45,403 nt of DNA from Armatimonadota bacterium (GTDB lineage: Bacteria; Armatimonadota; JAAZEB01). Location: positions 1 through 45,403 of the forward strand of contig JAAZEB010000051.1 in the NCBI GenBank assembly GCA_012512505.1. The letters are read 5' to 3'. Below the pieces are notes generated by a model that saw nothing but the letters and a program-made list of their open reading frames with translations, was not told where the DNA came from and ran no database searches. Both the position numbers and the translations under genes were made by a program. Below are positions 16,147 to 23,974 of the stretch, one piece after another. Position 1 is the stretch's first letter. The number at the start of each line of letters is the position of its first letter.

Positions 16147-17094
16147 TCATCCCCGACGAGAGACCAGGCAGCCTAGCAGGCCGCCGCCGGCGAGCATCGC
16201 CTTGCGCAGGCGCGACAGCGCGGGCCGGCGCGTCAGCACATCGCAGCCCTGCCGTTCGATGGCGCGCAGCACTTCCTGGCCGCCGCGGGCCAGCAGCCCA
16301 ACGTAGACGCGCGCCCATCCGTCCAGCCGGTGTTCCAGCAAGGCTCCTTGCTGGAACAAAGCCCAGGTGCGCTCCACCTCGAAGCGGATCAGCGCGCCAA
16401 ACTGGGGCGTGAAGTGGCGCCGCGCGATCTGCTCCTCGGTGCAGCCAAACCGCTCCCGATCCTCCCGCGGCAGGTATATCCTCCCTTTCTCCGCGTCGCG
16501 GGCCACGTCCTGCCAGAAGTTGGTGAGCTGCAGCGCCGTGCAGACGCAGTCGGAGAGGTGCTGGCGCTCCGGGTCGCGGTAGCCGCAGAGGAGGAGCACC
16601 AGCCGCCCCACCGGGTTGGCCGAGTAGCGGCAGTAGCCAAGCAGCGCCTCGTAGGTGTCGTAGCGGGTCACCCGCTGGTCCTGTCGGAACGCCACCAGCA
16701 GGTCGTGGAACGGCTCGCTGGGGATAGCGAACGTGGCAATCGTCTCGCGCAGGGCCACAAAGACCGGGTGCTCGGCATCGCCAGCGTAGCAGCGCTCTAG
16801 CTCCCGCTCCCAGTGGTCTAGCCGCCGCAAGGCTTCCGCCGGGTCGCCCGTCTCGTCGGCCAGGTCGTCGGCGCAGCGGCAGTAGGCGTAGAGGGTGGCG
16901 ACGTGCGGGCGCAAGTAGCGCGGCAGCAGCCAGGAGAGAACGGTGAAGTTCTCGTAGTGCGCGCGGGCCAGCCGCTCGCACCAGCGGCGCGCCTCGGCCA
17001 CACTGAGCGGGGCTGGCGGCGTGGCGAGCGGCGAGGGATCGAACCAGCCAGGGCCCGAAGCCGCCCCGGTCACGGGTGCGCGTCCTCGCCGCAT
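16147..17094 (-). CDS. hpnC: Hydroxysqualene synthase
   Basis: A 315-residue member of the squalene/phytoene synthase fold. It has the first aspartate motif CADDLADE (Asp76, Asp77, Asp80) and the second motif NFWQDVARDAEKGRIYLP. The sequence around YENFTVLSWLLPRYLRPHV is the typical HpnC N-terminal pattern. HpnC converts presqualene diphosphate to hydroxysqualene, using HpnD's product and feeding HpnE. ATG 17094 lies 10 nt after the stop of the zinc-dependent dehydrogenase, with AGG just upstream, so it is clearly co-transcribed with that gene. The first ~30 residues are Pro/Ala-rich and variable. No squalene-hopene cyclase is in this window, so the final hopanoid step is encoded elsewhere. 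Confidence 0.93.
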   Translation of the reverse strand: MRRGRAPVTGAASGPGWFDPSPLATPPAPLSVAEARRWCERLARAHYENFTVLSWLLPRYLRPHVATLYAYCRCADDLADETGDPAEALRRLDHWERELERCYAGDAEHPVFVALRETIATFAIPSEPFHDLLVAFRQDQRVTRYDTYEALLGYCRYSANPVGRLVLLLCGYRDPERQHLSDCVCTALQLTNFWQDVARDAEKGRIYLPREDRERFGCTEEQIARRHFTPQFGALIRFEVERTWALFQQGALLEHRLDGWARVYVGLLARGGQEVLRAIERQGCDVLTRRPALSRLRKAMLAGGGLLGCLVSRRG

Positions 17095-17104
17095 CCTGCC
17101 CGCC

Positions 17105-18145
17105 TCACGGCACGATGACGGTCTTCATCAGACCGTCACGGGAGGCCATCCGTTCGAGGACTGCCGGCAACCGTTCCAGCGGCTCCTCGCCGCGCACCAG
17201 CGCCTCCACGGCGATAGCGCCCTGGGAGATGAGGTCGAGCGCCTGGCGCACGTGGCGCGGGGTGTGGTGGAAGCTGGAACGAAGGGAGATCTCGCAGTAG
17301 TGCAGCAGGTGCGTGTCCAGCTTCGCCTTGGTATTGGCCGGGCAACCGCCGAAGAGCTGGACGATGCCCGCCTTGCGGGCCATCGCTACCGCCATCTCCC
17401 ACGCCTCCGGCTGGCCCACGCACTCGATCACCCGGTCGGCCCCGCGGCCCCCTTCGGTGAGGGCGCGCACGGCGGCCACCGGGTCGTCCTGGGAGGCATC
17501 CACCACGTAGTCGGCACCGAGGCGGGCGGCTGCCTCCAGGCGATTCGCCCGGCGGCCGGCGACGATCACGCGGGCGCCGTGCCAGCGCGCCAACTGGATG
17601 AACATCAAGCCGATCGGCCCGGCGCCCAGCACGGCCACCGTATCGCCGGGGTGAATGTCTGTCTCATCAAAGCCGCGCACCACGCACGCCAGCGGCTCGA
17701 CGAGGGCCGCCTCGTGGAACGAGAGGTGGGAGGGGATCTCCAGGACGTTCTTGGCGACGATGCGCGCCGGCACGCGCACGTACTCCGCGTAGGCGCCGTT
17801 GAGGAAGAGGAGGTCTTCGCACACCGTCTCCGCGCCGCGCCGGCAGTAGAAGCACTCACCGCACGGCGCCGAGTTCGCCGCCACCACCCGCATGCCGGGC
17901 TGGAAAGCGGTCACCCCAGGGCCAACCGCGGCCACAGTGCCCGCGAACTCGTGCCCAAACACCGAGGGGGGCACGATCATGCGCGCGTGGTAGCCGCGCC
18001 GCCACACCTTCAAGTCGGTACCACACGTCAGCGCCGTCCGGACGCGGACGAGCAACTCTCCTTCACCGAGGCGCGGCACCGGCACGCGCTCGACACGCAC
18101 ATCCTCGCGGCCGTGCAGGACTGCCGCCGTCATCTCCTGGATCAC
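17105..18145 (-). CDS. Zinc-dependent medium-chain alcohol dehydrogenase
   Basis: A 346-residue MDR dehydrogenase. The catalytic zinc ligands are Cys41 (LTCGTD) and the His65-Glu66 pair (FGHEFAGTV). The structural zinc loop has Cys95, Cys98, Cys101 and Cys109. The NAD(P) fold is marked by VAVLGAGPIG. It resembles threonine- or sorbitol-dehydrogenase-like enzymes that oxidise secondary alcohols, but the substrate is not evident. It is the first gene of the operon leading to hpnC-hpnD-hpnE, from the promoter at 18278-18306 with a ~125-nt leader. GTG 18145 is the longest start; ATG 18133 (four codons in) is an alternative, and its GGAG sits too close. A direct role in isoprenoid or hopanoid chemistry is only inference from the operon. 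Confidence 0.85.
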   Translation of the reverse strand: MIQEMTAAVLHGREDVRVERVPVPRLGEGELLVRVRTALTCGTDLKVWRRGYHARMIVPPSVFGHEFAGTVAAVGPGVTAFQPGMRVVAANSAPCGECFYCRRGAETVCEDLLFLNGAYAEYVRVPARIVAKNVLEIPSHLSFHEAALVEPLACVVRGFDETDIHPGDTVAVLGAGPIGLMFIQLARWHGARVIVAGRRANRLEAAARLGADYVVDASQDDPVAAVRALTEGGRGADRVIECVGQPEAWEMAVAMARKAGIVQLFGGCPANTKAKLDTHLLHYCEISLRSSFHHTPRHVRQALDLISQGAIAVEALVRGEEPLERLPAVLERMASRDGLMKTVIVP

Positions 18146-18277
18146 TACCCCAACCCAATCTATGCAGGCAAGCGGCGCTTTGCCGTTCGGTGGCTGCTTC
18201 CGGGGTGGTACGCCCGCGAGGCCGCAAGGCCACTGGGCAAGGAAGCGGCGGCAGCCGAAAGGGAATCGCCTAAACGT

Positions 18278-18306
18278 AGTGTACCATCGGCCCGCCCCGC
18301 TGTCAA
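18278..18306 (-). promoter_or_regulatory. Sigma70-type promoter of the dehydrogenase-hpnCDE operon
   Basis: Read on the minus strand: TTGACA (18306-18301), 17 nt, TACACT (18283-18278). Transcription would begin near 18271, about 125 nt before the dehydrogenase start. The match to consensus is 6/6 and 4/6 with ideal spacing. Confidence 0.72.
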
Positions 18307-18345
18307 TACGCCTGCCGCCTGGCCGCCTGCCGCTGGCCCCACAGA

Positions 18346-18430
18346 ACAGGTAGCCCTAAAAGGACTACCCTGTCTAGGGGACAAGCCGGCTCACCTCGGC
18401 CCGCGCCGGCTCCGAAGCATCCTACAAGGC
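18346..18430 (+). repeat. Dispersed intergenic repeat, copy A
   Basis: The copy starts with an imperfect hairpin (18346-18373, ACAGGTAG ... CTACCCTGT), then AGGGGACAAGCCGGCT, a variable insert, GCCGGCTCCGAAGCATCC and TACAAGGC. The same order of blocks occurs at 30118-30194. In this copy GGGACAAGC (18378-18386) can also pair with GCTTGTCCC (18431-18439), making a larger folded unit. It lies between the hpn operon promoter and the lactonase 3' end, in the 460-nt gap 18146-18605. Confidence 0.65.
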
Positions 18431-18540
18431 GCTTGTCCCTTGGGTCAGGGGCATCGTTGACGGCGTCCCGAACCGGCACCCCACACACGGCGCCGACACG
18501 CGGCTGGCGTGTCGTTCACGGCGCCCGAAACTCGCGCCTG

Positions 18541-18603
18541 ACACCTGCCACCTGACACCTAACACCTGTCACCTATCACCTGTCACCTATCACCTGCCAC
18601 CTA
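18541..18603. repeat. Tandem heptamer tract NCACCTR, nine units
   Basis: Nine uninterrupted 7-nt units with the pattern N-CACCT-R: ACACCTG, CCACCTG, ACACCTA, ACACCTG, TCACCTA, TCACCTG, TCACCTA, TCACCTG, CCACCTA. A and G alternate at the last base through most of the tract. It ends two bases before the lactonase stop codon. Read on the minus strand each unit contains AGGTG. A shorter tract of the same unit follows copy B of the dispersed repeat. Confidence 0.85.
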
Positions 18604-18605
18604 CC

Positions 18606-19676
18606 CTACCAGCCGGCGAACTTCAGGCAGACCGGCATCGGCACCGAGACGACCTGGCCGGTGGGCGTCAGGGCCCCGGTGTCCGGGTCGATGCGGAAGG
18701 TGACGATGTTGTCGGTGTCCTGGTTTGCCACCAGCAGGAAGGTGCCGCTGGGGTCAATCACGAAGCCGCGGGGATTCTTCCCGCCGGTGGGCTGATGGCC
18801 GAGCGGGCGCGGCCGGCCCGGCTCCTCGGCAATGGCGTAGAGGGCGATGCTGTCGTGCCCGCGGTTGGAGCCGTAGAGGAACCGTCCCGAGGGATGGACG
18901 TGGACATCGGCGGGGTAGTTGGTGCCGCTGAAACCTTCGGGGAGGGTAGGAACGGCCTCTAGTGGCGTCAGGGTGCCGGTAGCCCCGTCGTAGGCGAAGG
19001 GGGTCAGGGTCGAATCGAGCTCGTTGATGGCGTAGGCGTAGCGGCCGTTCGGGTGAAAGGCGATGTGGCGCGGACCGGCGCCCGGGTGCGTCTGCGCCCA
19101 CGGTCGCGGCGCCGGATGGAGCGTGCCCGAGGCTGCGTCGAGCGTGTAGACCAGCACTTTGTCCAGCCCGAGGTCCACCGCGAAGACGAAGCGGCCGGCG
19201 CCATCAAAGGTAACGCAGTGGGCGTGCGGCCCTTCCTGCCGGCTGGGGTCGCCACCCTGGCCCTCGTGTTGGACGACGTGACTGGGAGGCGCCAGCCGGC
19301 CGTCGTCCTCGATGGGGAGCACGGTGACGCTGCCGGAAGTGTAGTTGGCCGCCAGCACATAGCGCCCGCTTGGGTCCACGCTGACATAGCAAGGGGCAGC
19401 GCCGCGCGAGGGTTGCTGGTTCAGCAGCGAGAGCGCGCCGGTGTCGGGATCGAGGGTGAAGGCGCTGATCCCTCCCCCGGGCTGGCCGGCAAACTGGGCC
19501 ACCTCGTTAGTGGCGTAGAGGAGGCGCCCCTCGGGATGCAGCGCCAGGTAGGAGGGGTTCTCCACCCACGCCGTGTGCCCGGTAGCGCGCAGCGCCCCTG
19601 TCTCCGGATCAAAGCGGAAGGCGTAGATTCCTTCCGACCCTCTCTGCGTGTACGTGCCAACAAAGACCAGCGGCAT
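18606..19676 (-). CDS. Lactonase-family beta-propeller (6-phosphogluconolactonase-like)
   Basis: A 356-residue seven-bladed beta-propeller of the lactonase family (Pfam PF10282). Blade signatures recur: FVGTYTQRGSEGIYAF, NPSYLALHPEGRLLYATNE, PCYVSVDPSGRYVLAANY, GPRHIAFHPNGRYAYAINE and PRGFVIDPSGTFLLVANQD. Characterised relatives hydrolyse 6-phosphogluconolactone, but many members act on other lactones or are uncharacterised. No signal peptide is seen, so a cytoplasmic role is likely. ATG 19676 is preceded by AGGGAGAAGG at good spacing. It is divergent from the subtilase gene, and its stop abuts the heptamer tract. Without other pentose-phosphate genes nearby the exact substrate is open. Confidence 0.88.
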   Translation of the reverse strand: MPLVFVGTYTQRGSEGIYAFRFDPETGALRATGHTAWVENPSYLALHPEGRLLYATNEVAQFAGQPGGGISAFTLDPDTGALSLLNQQPSRGAAPCYVSVDPSGRYVLAANYTSGSVTVLPIEDDGRLAPPSHVVQHEGQGGDPSRQEGPHAHCVTFDGAGRFVFAVDLGLDKVLVYTLDAASGTLHPAPRPWAQTHPGAGPRHIAFHPNGRYAYAINELDSTLTPFAYDGATGTLTPLEAVPTLPEGFSGTNYPADVHVHPSGRFLYGSNRGHDSIALYAIAEEPGRPRPLGHQPTGGKNPRGFVIDPSGTFLLVANQDTDNIVTFRIDPDTGALTPTGQVVSVPMPVCLKFAGW

Positions 19677-19728
19677 GGCATCCTTCTCCCTTCAGCAGGC
19701 AACCGCACTTGGTGCGCTATTCCGCCGC

Positions 19729-19742
19729 GAGGGCGCGCCCTC
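19729..19742. promoter_or_regulatory. 14-bp perfect palindrome in a divergent promoter region
   Basis: GAGGGCGCGCCCTC is a perfect 14-bp palindrome 53 nt upstream of the lactonase start and 137 nt upstream of the subtilase start. It shares GAGGG/CCCTC arms with the dyad at 19831-19847, which would fit a dimeric repressor or activator. This is a candidate only. Confidence 0.35.
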
Positions 19743-19830
19743 CTGCCGGAAACGGCGCACCGGCGTGAGGAGCGCCCCAGGGATCGGCGCCGCCGGGGGT
19801 GAACTGAGAGAGAAAGCCCCGCGTTCGCCG

Positions 19831-19847
19831 GAGGGTGCCTCACCCTC
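19831..19847. promoter_or_regulatory. Second GAGGG/CCCTC dyad near the subtilase start
   Basis: GAGGGTG-CCT-CACCCTC, a 7-bp dyad with a 3-nt centre, 31 nt upstream of the subtilase ATG. It may be a second operator or a hairpin in the mRNA leader ahead of the ribosome site. Confidence 0.35.
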
Positions 19848-19878
19848 TCCGGACGGCGGGGAGGAAAGGAACGGGCCG

Positions 19879-22476
19879 ATGAGCAAACGCTGGCGGGCAC
19901 TGCTGGGCGTGGTGGCAGTCCTCGCGGCCCTGGGGGGGGCCCGGCCGGGGCCCGCCAGGGCCGCTGACGAGACCTACCTCGTCCGGCTCCGCGAGCGCGC
20001 CCCCCTGGGCACCGCGCAGGGCAACCCGCCGGCGGCAAAGCGCGCGCTCCTTGCCACCGCCCGCCGCGCTCAGGCACCGCTTCTGGCCCGGCTGGAACAC
20101 TGGCGGCGCGCTGGGAAGGTGCGGGCCTACCAGCCCCTCTGGATTATCAACGCGATCAGCGTGCGGGCTGACGACGACGTGCTGCGTGCCCTACGCCAGC
20201 ATCCCGCCGTGGCGGCAGTAACCCCCTCACTCCCGGTGCGGGTGGCTCCCACCCGGCGCACCCGCGTCGCCGCACTGGCCGACACGCATGCCTGGAACCT
20301 CCGCCGCATCGCCGCGCCGTTGGTCTGGACCGAGTACGGCACCCGCGGCGATGGCATCCGCATCGGCGTGCTCGATACCGGCGTGGATCCCACCCATCCC
20401 GCCCTGGCGGGCGGCAAGGTGGTCGCCTGGAACGACTTCGTGGATCCCACCAACACCACGCCGCTGGACCCACACGGGCACGGCACGATGGTGTGCGGCA
20501 CCCTGGTCGGCGGCAACGCCGGCGGAACCGCGATCGGGGTGGCCCCGGACGCCCACCTGATTGTTGCCCGGATGCTGGACGTTGCCGGCAACGGCGGCAC
20601 CGCCGAGACCCTGGCGGCAATGCAGTGGGTGATGGACCCCGATGGAGATCCGAACACCGACGATGGCGCCGAGGTCGTCAACTGCTCCTGGGGTGGGCCG
20701 TCCAACTCCCCGGTGATGAACGCCGGCTTCCGCGACGCTATTGACGCCTGGCGCGCCGCCGGCATCTTCGCCGCGTTCGCCGTAGGCAACAACGGCCCCG
20801 CGCCCCGCAGCACCTACTCCCCCGGCGACTACCCGAACGCCTTCAGCGTCGGCGCCGTGGATCGCGCTGACGTGGTGGCGAGCATGAGCAGCCGCGGGCC
20901 GACCACCTGGAGCGGATGGGGCGATATCGCCAAGCCGGACGTGTCGGCGCCCGGCGAGCAGGTCCTCACCGCCGGCCCGGGTGGCTACGTCCTCGGCACC
21001 GGCAGCTCCCACGCCTGCCCGCACGTCACCGGCACCGCCGCGCTGATCCTCGCCGCTGCCCGCGCCGTCGGCCTGCGCCCCACCGTGGACCAGATTGCCA
21101 CCGCCCTGAAGCGCACCGCCACCGACCTGGGCGCGCCCGGCACCGACAACGACTACGGCGTGGGTCTGGTGAACGCCCGCGAGGCGGTGCGCTTCCTGGT
21201 GGGTGACCGTGACGTGAGCACCCCGGTGACGCTGCGTGGGCTGGGCACTTTCGCGGTGAGCCTCCGCGCTCCGGTCAGCCGACGGGCGCTGGGGCTGGCG
21301 CAAGTGCCAATGAAGCGTTGGGATGCCGCCACGCAGACGTACGCCGAGGCGGCCGACACCCTGACGCCCGGCGAGGGCTACTGGGCGCTGGCGGAGACCG
21401 CCACCGCGGCGGGCGTCTCCGGGCGGGCCCAGGGGGATGCGGCGCGGATCGCCCTGCAGCCAGGCTGGAACCTGATCAGCTCGCCCTTCCTCCAGCCGGT
21501 AGCGTGGGACCTGGATCAGATTCAGGTGCAGCCGGCCGGGCAGGCGCCCCGTCCACTGGGGCAGGCTGGGGCGCTGATCCACAGCTATGCCTGGGGCTGG
21601 CGGCAGGACGAGGCGAACTTCCGGCAGGGAAGCTACGTCTTAATCTACGACAGCGCTGTTCTCCCCGGGGTTGCCCACGAACTGGCCCCGTGGGAAGGCT
21701 ATTGGGTGAAAGCAAAGAGCGCCTGCTCGCTGATTCTCCCCGTACCGGGTCGAAACGCCGTCTCCAGGGCACGCCGGGGCACCGCGCGCGGCTGGAGCCT
21801 CCGCATCCAGGCCCAGGACCGGCACGCTTCGCGGTCGGTGGTGATTGGTGCCCTCAGCAGCCAAGGCCTGGCCGTGCCACCGCCGCCGGAGCCGCCGGCC
21901 AGCCATGGCCGCCTCTCGGTGGGGCTGGAGCGTGCCGGGATGCCGCTGGGGGTAGACGTGCGCGCGGGCGGCGCCGGCCGCTGGGAGTGGGGTCTGCGGG
22001 TGAGCACCGCGGATCCAGCCGACACGGTCACCCTCACCTGGCCCGATCTGCGCGCCGTGCCCGCGGAGATCACCCTTACTCTGGAGGACACGGCGACGGG
22101 GCGACGGCGCTTGCTGCGGAACACGCCCGGCTACACCTTCCAGGCCGCGGCGGCGGTGAGGCGCTTCCGGCTGATAGCCGAGCCCCAGGTGACCGCTCCC
22201 GTGCGGATCACCCACCTGCAGGTGGTGACACTCCGCTCTGGCGCGCGGGCGCTGCGGTTCGTCCTCTCCAGCCCCGCAGCGGTGGACGTGGCGGTGCTGA
22301 CCCCCACGGGCCGCGTGCTGGCGGTGCTGGCCCAGGGGCGGGCGATGACCGCCGGAACGAATCAAGTGATCTGGATGGGAGCGGTGCGTCCAGGCATCTA
22401 CCTGGTGCGCGTCACTGCCACCACCGAGGACGGCCGCGTCTTCCAGGCCCTCGCGCCGGGAGTGGTGGCCCGCTGA
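19879..22476 (+). CDS. Secreted subtilisin-like serine protease (S8) with beta-sandwich C-terminus
   Basis: An 865-residue exported protease. The signal peptide (1-28) is followed by an inhibitor-I9-like propeptide (about 30-120) and the S8 catalytic domain. The triad is Asp166 (VLDTGVD), His201 (HGHGT) and Ser377 (GSSHACPHVTG), with oxyanion Asn304 (AVGNNG). The region 405-640 has repeated beta-rich segments with GEGYWAL, PGWNLISSPF and WEGYWVKA, a domain often found in secreted proteins of these phyla. The C-terminus (NQVIWMGAVRPGIYLVRVTA) resembles FlgD-Ig or sorting-type domains. ATG 19879 follows GAGGAAAGGA; the longer frame to 19648 has no signal peptide. A lipoprotein gene follows after 36 nt. 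The likely role is extracellular protein breakdown. Confidence 0.92.
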   Translation: MSKRWRALLGVVAVLAALGGARPGPARAADETYLVRLRERAPLGTAQGNPPAAKRALLATARRAQAPLLARLEHWRRAGKVRAYQPLWIINAISVRADDDVLRALRQHPAVAAVTPSLPVRVAPTRRTRVAALADTHAWNLRRIAAPLVWTEYGTRGDGIRIGVLDTGVDPTHPALAGGKVVAWNDFVDPTNTTPLDPHGHGTMVCGTLVGGNAGGTAIGVAPDAHLIVARMLDVAGNGGTAETLAAMQWVMDPDGDPNTDDGAEVVNCSWGGPSNSPVMNAGFRDAIDAWRAAGIFAAFAVGNNGPAPRSTYSPGDYPNAFSVGAVDRADVVASMSSRGPTTWSGWGDIAKPDVSAPGEQVLTAGPGGYVLGTGSSHACPHVTGTAALILAAARAVGLRPTVDQIATALKRTATDLGAPGTDNDYGVGLVNAREAVRFLVGDRDVSTPVTLRGLGTFAVSLRAPVSRRALGLAQVPMKRWDAATQTYAEAADTLTPGEGYWALAETATAAGVSGRAQGDAARIALQPGWNLISSPFLQPVAWDLDQIQVQPAGQAPRPLGQAGALIHSYAWGWRQDEANFRQGSYVLIYDSAVLPGVAHELAPWEGYWVKAKSACSLILPVPGRNAVSRARRGTARGWSLRIQAQDRHASRSVVIGALSSQGLAVPPPPEPPASHGRLSVGLERAGMPLGVDVRAGGAGRWEWGLRVSTADPADTVTLTWPDLRAVPAEITLTLEDTATGRRRLLRNTPGYTFQAAAAVRRFRLIAEPQVTAPVRITHLQVVTLRSGARALRFVLSSPAAVDVAVLTPTGRVLAVLAQGRAMTAGTNQVIWMGAVRPGIYLVRVTATTEDGRVFQALAPGVVAR

Positions 22477-22512
22477 AACGTCGTGCGTGCAGCACGCGGA
22501 TAGGAGCAACGG

Positions 22513-22989
22513 ATGAGACTGCGGATCGGATCAGAGCTTGGCGCGGCCGCCGCGTTGGCGCTGGCGCTCTTCCTGGCCGGCTGCGGTGGCGGCGGCGGAG
22601 ACACCCCCGGCCCCGGAGGCGGAGGCAGCGGCGGCGGAGACACCACGGCCCCCACGATCACCAGCGCGTCGGTCAACCCGGCCACGGTGGGCTTCTACGG
22701 GGGCAGCGTCACCATTAGCGCGCGGGTGACTGACAACCAAAGCGTCGCCGCGGTGTGGGCCGACATCACCAAGGCTGGCGGCGCCCCGGTGCGCGTGAAC
22801 CTCGCCCTGACAACCGCGCCCACCTACCAGGTCACCTGGACCGTGCCCTCCAACGCCGCGGGCACCTCCAGCGCGGTCTACACGGTGCGCATCTCCGCGC
22901 GCGACGCCGCCAACAACACCGCCGTGAGCGGCCCGCTTACGGTGACCGCGGAGGCGAACGACGCGCCCCCGCCCCCGCCCAGCTTCTGA
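22513..22989 (+). CDS. Lipoprotein with Gly-rich linker and Ig-like domain
   Basis: A 158-residue lipoprotein. A lipobox LAGC at residues 21-24 follows a hydrophobic signal, so Cys24 should be lipidated. A Gly-rich spacer (to about 43) leads to one Ig-like or cadherin-like beta-sandwich (TITSASVNPATVGFYGGSVT ... YTVRISARDAANNTAV). The tail is Pro-rich. The start has AGGAG six bases upstream. It follows the subtilase by 36 nt and is probably co-expressed; it may bind a surface component or the protease, but no activity can be read. It converges on the 23114 gene. Confidence 0.78.
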   Translation: MRLRIGSELGAAAALALALFLAGCGGGGGDTPGPGGGGSGGGDTTAPTITSASVNPATVGFYGGSVTISARVTDNQSVAAVWADITKAGGAPVRVNLALTTAPTYQVTWTVPSNAAGTSSAVYTVRISARDAANNTAVSGPLTVTAEANDAPPPPPSF

Positions 22990-23068
22990 GCGAACGGCCA
23001 ACGTGGACTAAGGCAGCGGGCGCGGTGCCAGGCGCCGCGTCCACTGCCTGACGCTGCGTGTCGTTGTC

Positions 23069-23105
23069 GGCCGGACCCTAGCCCACCCCCAACTCGCGTC
23101 CGGCC
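23069..23105. terminator. Hairpin between converging genes
   Basis: GGCCGGAC (23069-23076) pairs with GTCCGGCC (23098-23105) across a 21-nt loop. It lies in the 124-nt gap between the lipoprotein and the converging 23114 gene and could end transcription from both sides. There is no T-run. Confidence 0.4.
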
Positions 23106-23113
23106 GGCGGGAA

Positions 23114-23974
23114 CTACGGGGCCGCCACGGGAACGACCTTCTCCAGGGCAGGCGTGACTTCAAACGTCACCCAGTCGCTGTACGTTAGCGGCGGCGGGCC
23201 CATCCTCCGCCGTGCTCGCACGCGGTAGTGGCCCGGGGCGATCGGCATGCCGCTGCTCCACGTTTCGACGCCATCGACCGGTGAGGTGTCCCCTTCCGCC
23301 ACAAAGACCCAGTTACCTCCCACCAACTGCTCCCTCTGACAGTGAGCGGGAGTCGTCCCGGTGGTCACCTTGAGATTCAGAAGCCCCGCCAGGGTACTCC
23401 GCAGGGTGACCGTCGAATGGTTGGGAACCTCAGCCACTACCGGGGCGGGCGCCATATACCCCATCGGGGTAGGTGTGCCACTGATGGTCCACTTCCATCC
23501 TTTGCCCAGGTTCACGATGGCGGTGCCATTGCCGGGGAACGTCCACTGCTCCAGGCCGACCGGCACAGGAGGTGCCGGATCCGTGAGCGCCTCCCCCCGG
23601 ACCGCGCGGCCATTGCCGGGCAGCGGGCCCTCCGCACCCGGGGGCGGTGGGGCAATGTTGCCCCGCAGGTTCACGGTAACCTCGGCCGTGAGGTTCTGCA
23701 GGGCCACTGCCGAGGGCGGCGCGATCGGCTCTACGCGCAGGCCCCACACCTGTCCCGCGGGCAGGCAGGCGGTGACCTGGGCGCGCTTTCTGACCTGATC
23801 GTTGGCCGCCTGGGCAGCAGCAGCCACAGGCACCGACGGGTTGGCCGATCCTTCGCCCGCGCCACGGTGTGCCTGCGCAAAGGCGTTCAAGAGGTCACTC
23901 ACCGCCGCGACCCAGGATTGCTTCCCCCTGTAAGGGAAGTACACGACGGCCTTGCACTCCGGGAACAACCTCAT
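23114..23974 (-). CDS. Unrecognised beta-rich protein
   Basis: A 286-residue protein with no family that I recognise. An Ala-rich helical stretch (about 20-70) is followed by beta-strand-rich sequence with Pro-rich linkers (NIAPPPPGAEGPLPGN). Near the end there is a fibronectin- or Ig-like pattern (SSGMPIAPGHYRVRARRR ... YSDWVTFEVTP). Its ATG overlaps the stop of the upstream gene as ATGA, which argues for coupled translation. It has no signal peptide of its own, yet the composition looks extracellular. The reading frame stays open for at least 18 codons upstream of the ATG, so it could also be the 3' part of one larger secreted protein joined to the 24.9 kb gene by a second frameshift. A role cannot be proposed. 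Confidence 0.6.
   Translation of the reverse strand: MRLFPECKAVVYFPYRGKQSWVAAVSDLLNAFAQAHRGAGEGSANPSVPVAAAAQAANDQVRKRAQVTACLPAGQVWGLRVEPIAPPSAVALQNLTAEVTVNLRGNIAPPPPGAEGPLPGNGRAVRGEALTDPAPPVPVGLEQWTFPGNGTAIVNLGKGWKWTISGTPTPMGYMAPAPVVAEVPNHSTVTLRSTLAGLLNLKVTTGTTPAHCQREQLVGGNWVFVAEGDTSPVDGVETWSSGMPIAPGHYRVRARRRMGPPPLTYSDWVTFEVTPALEKVVPVAAP

Noticed and set aside
18146-18271. Riboswitch in the 125-nt leader of the dehydrogenase-hpn operon
   Set aside because: No conserved aptamer core or terminator-antiterminator pair that I could recognise.
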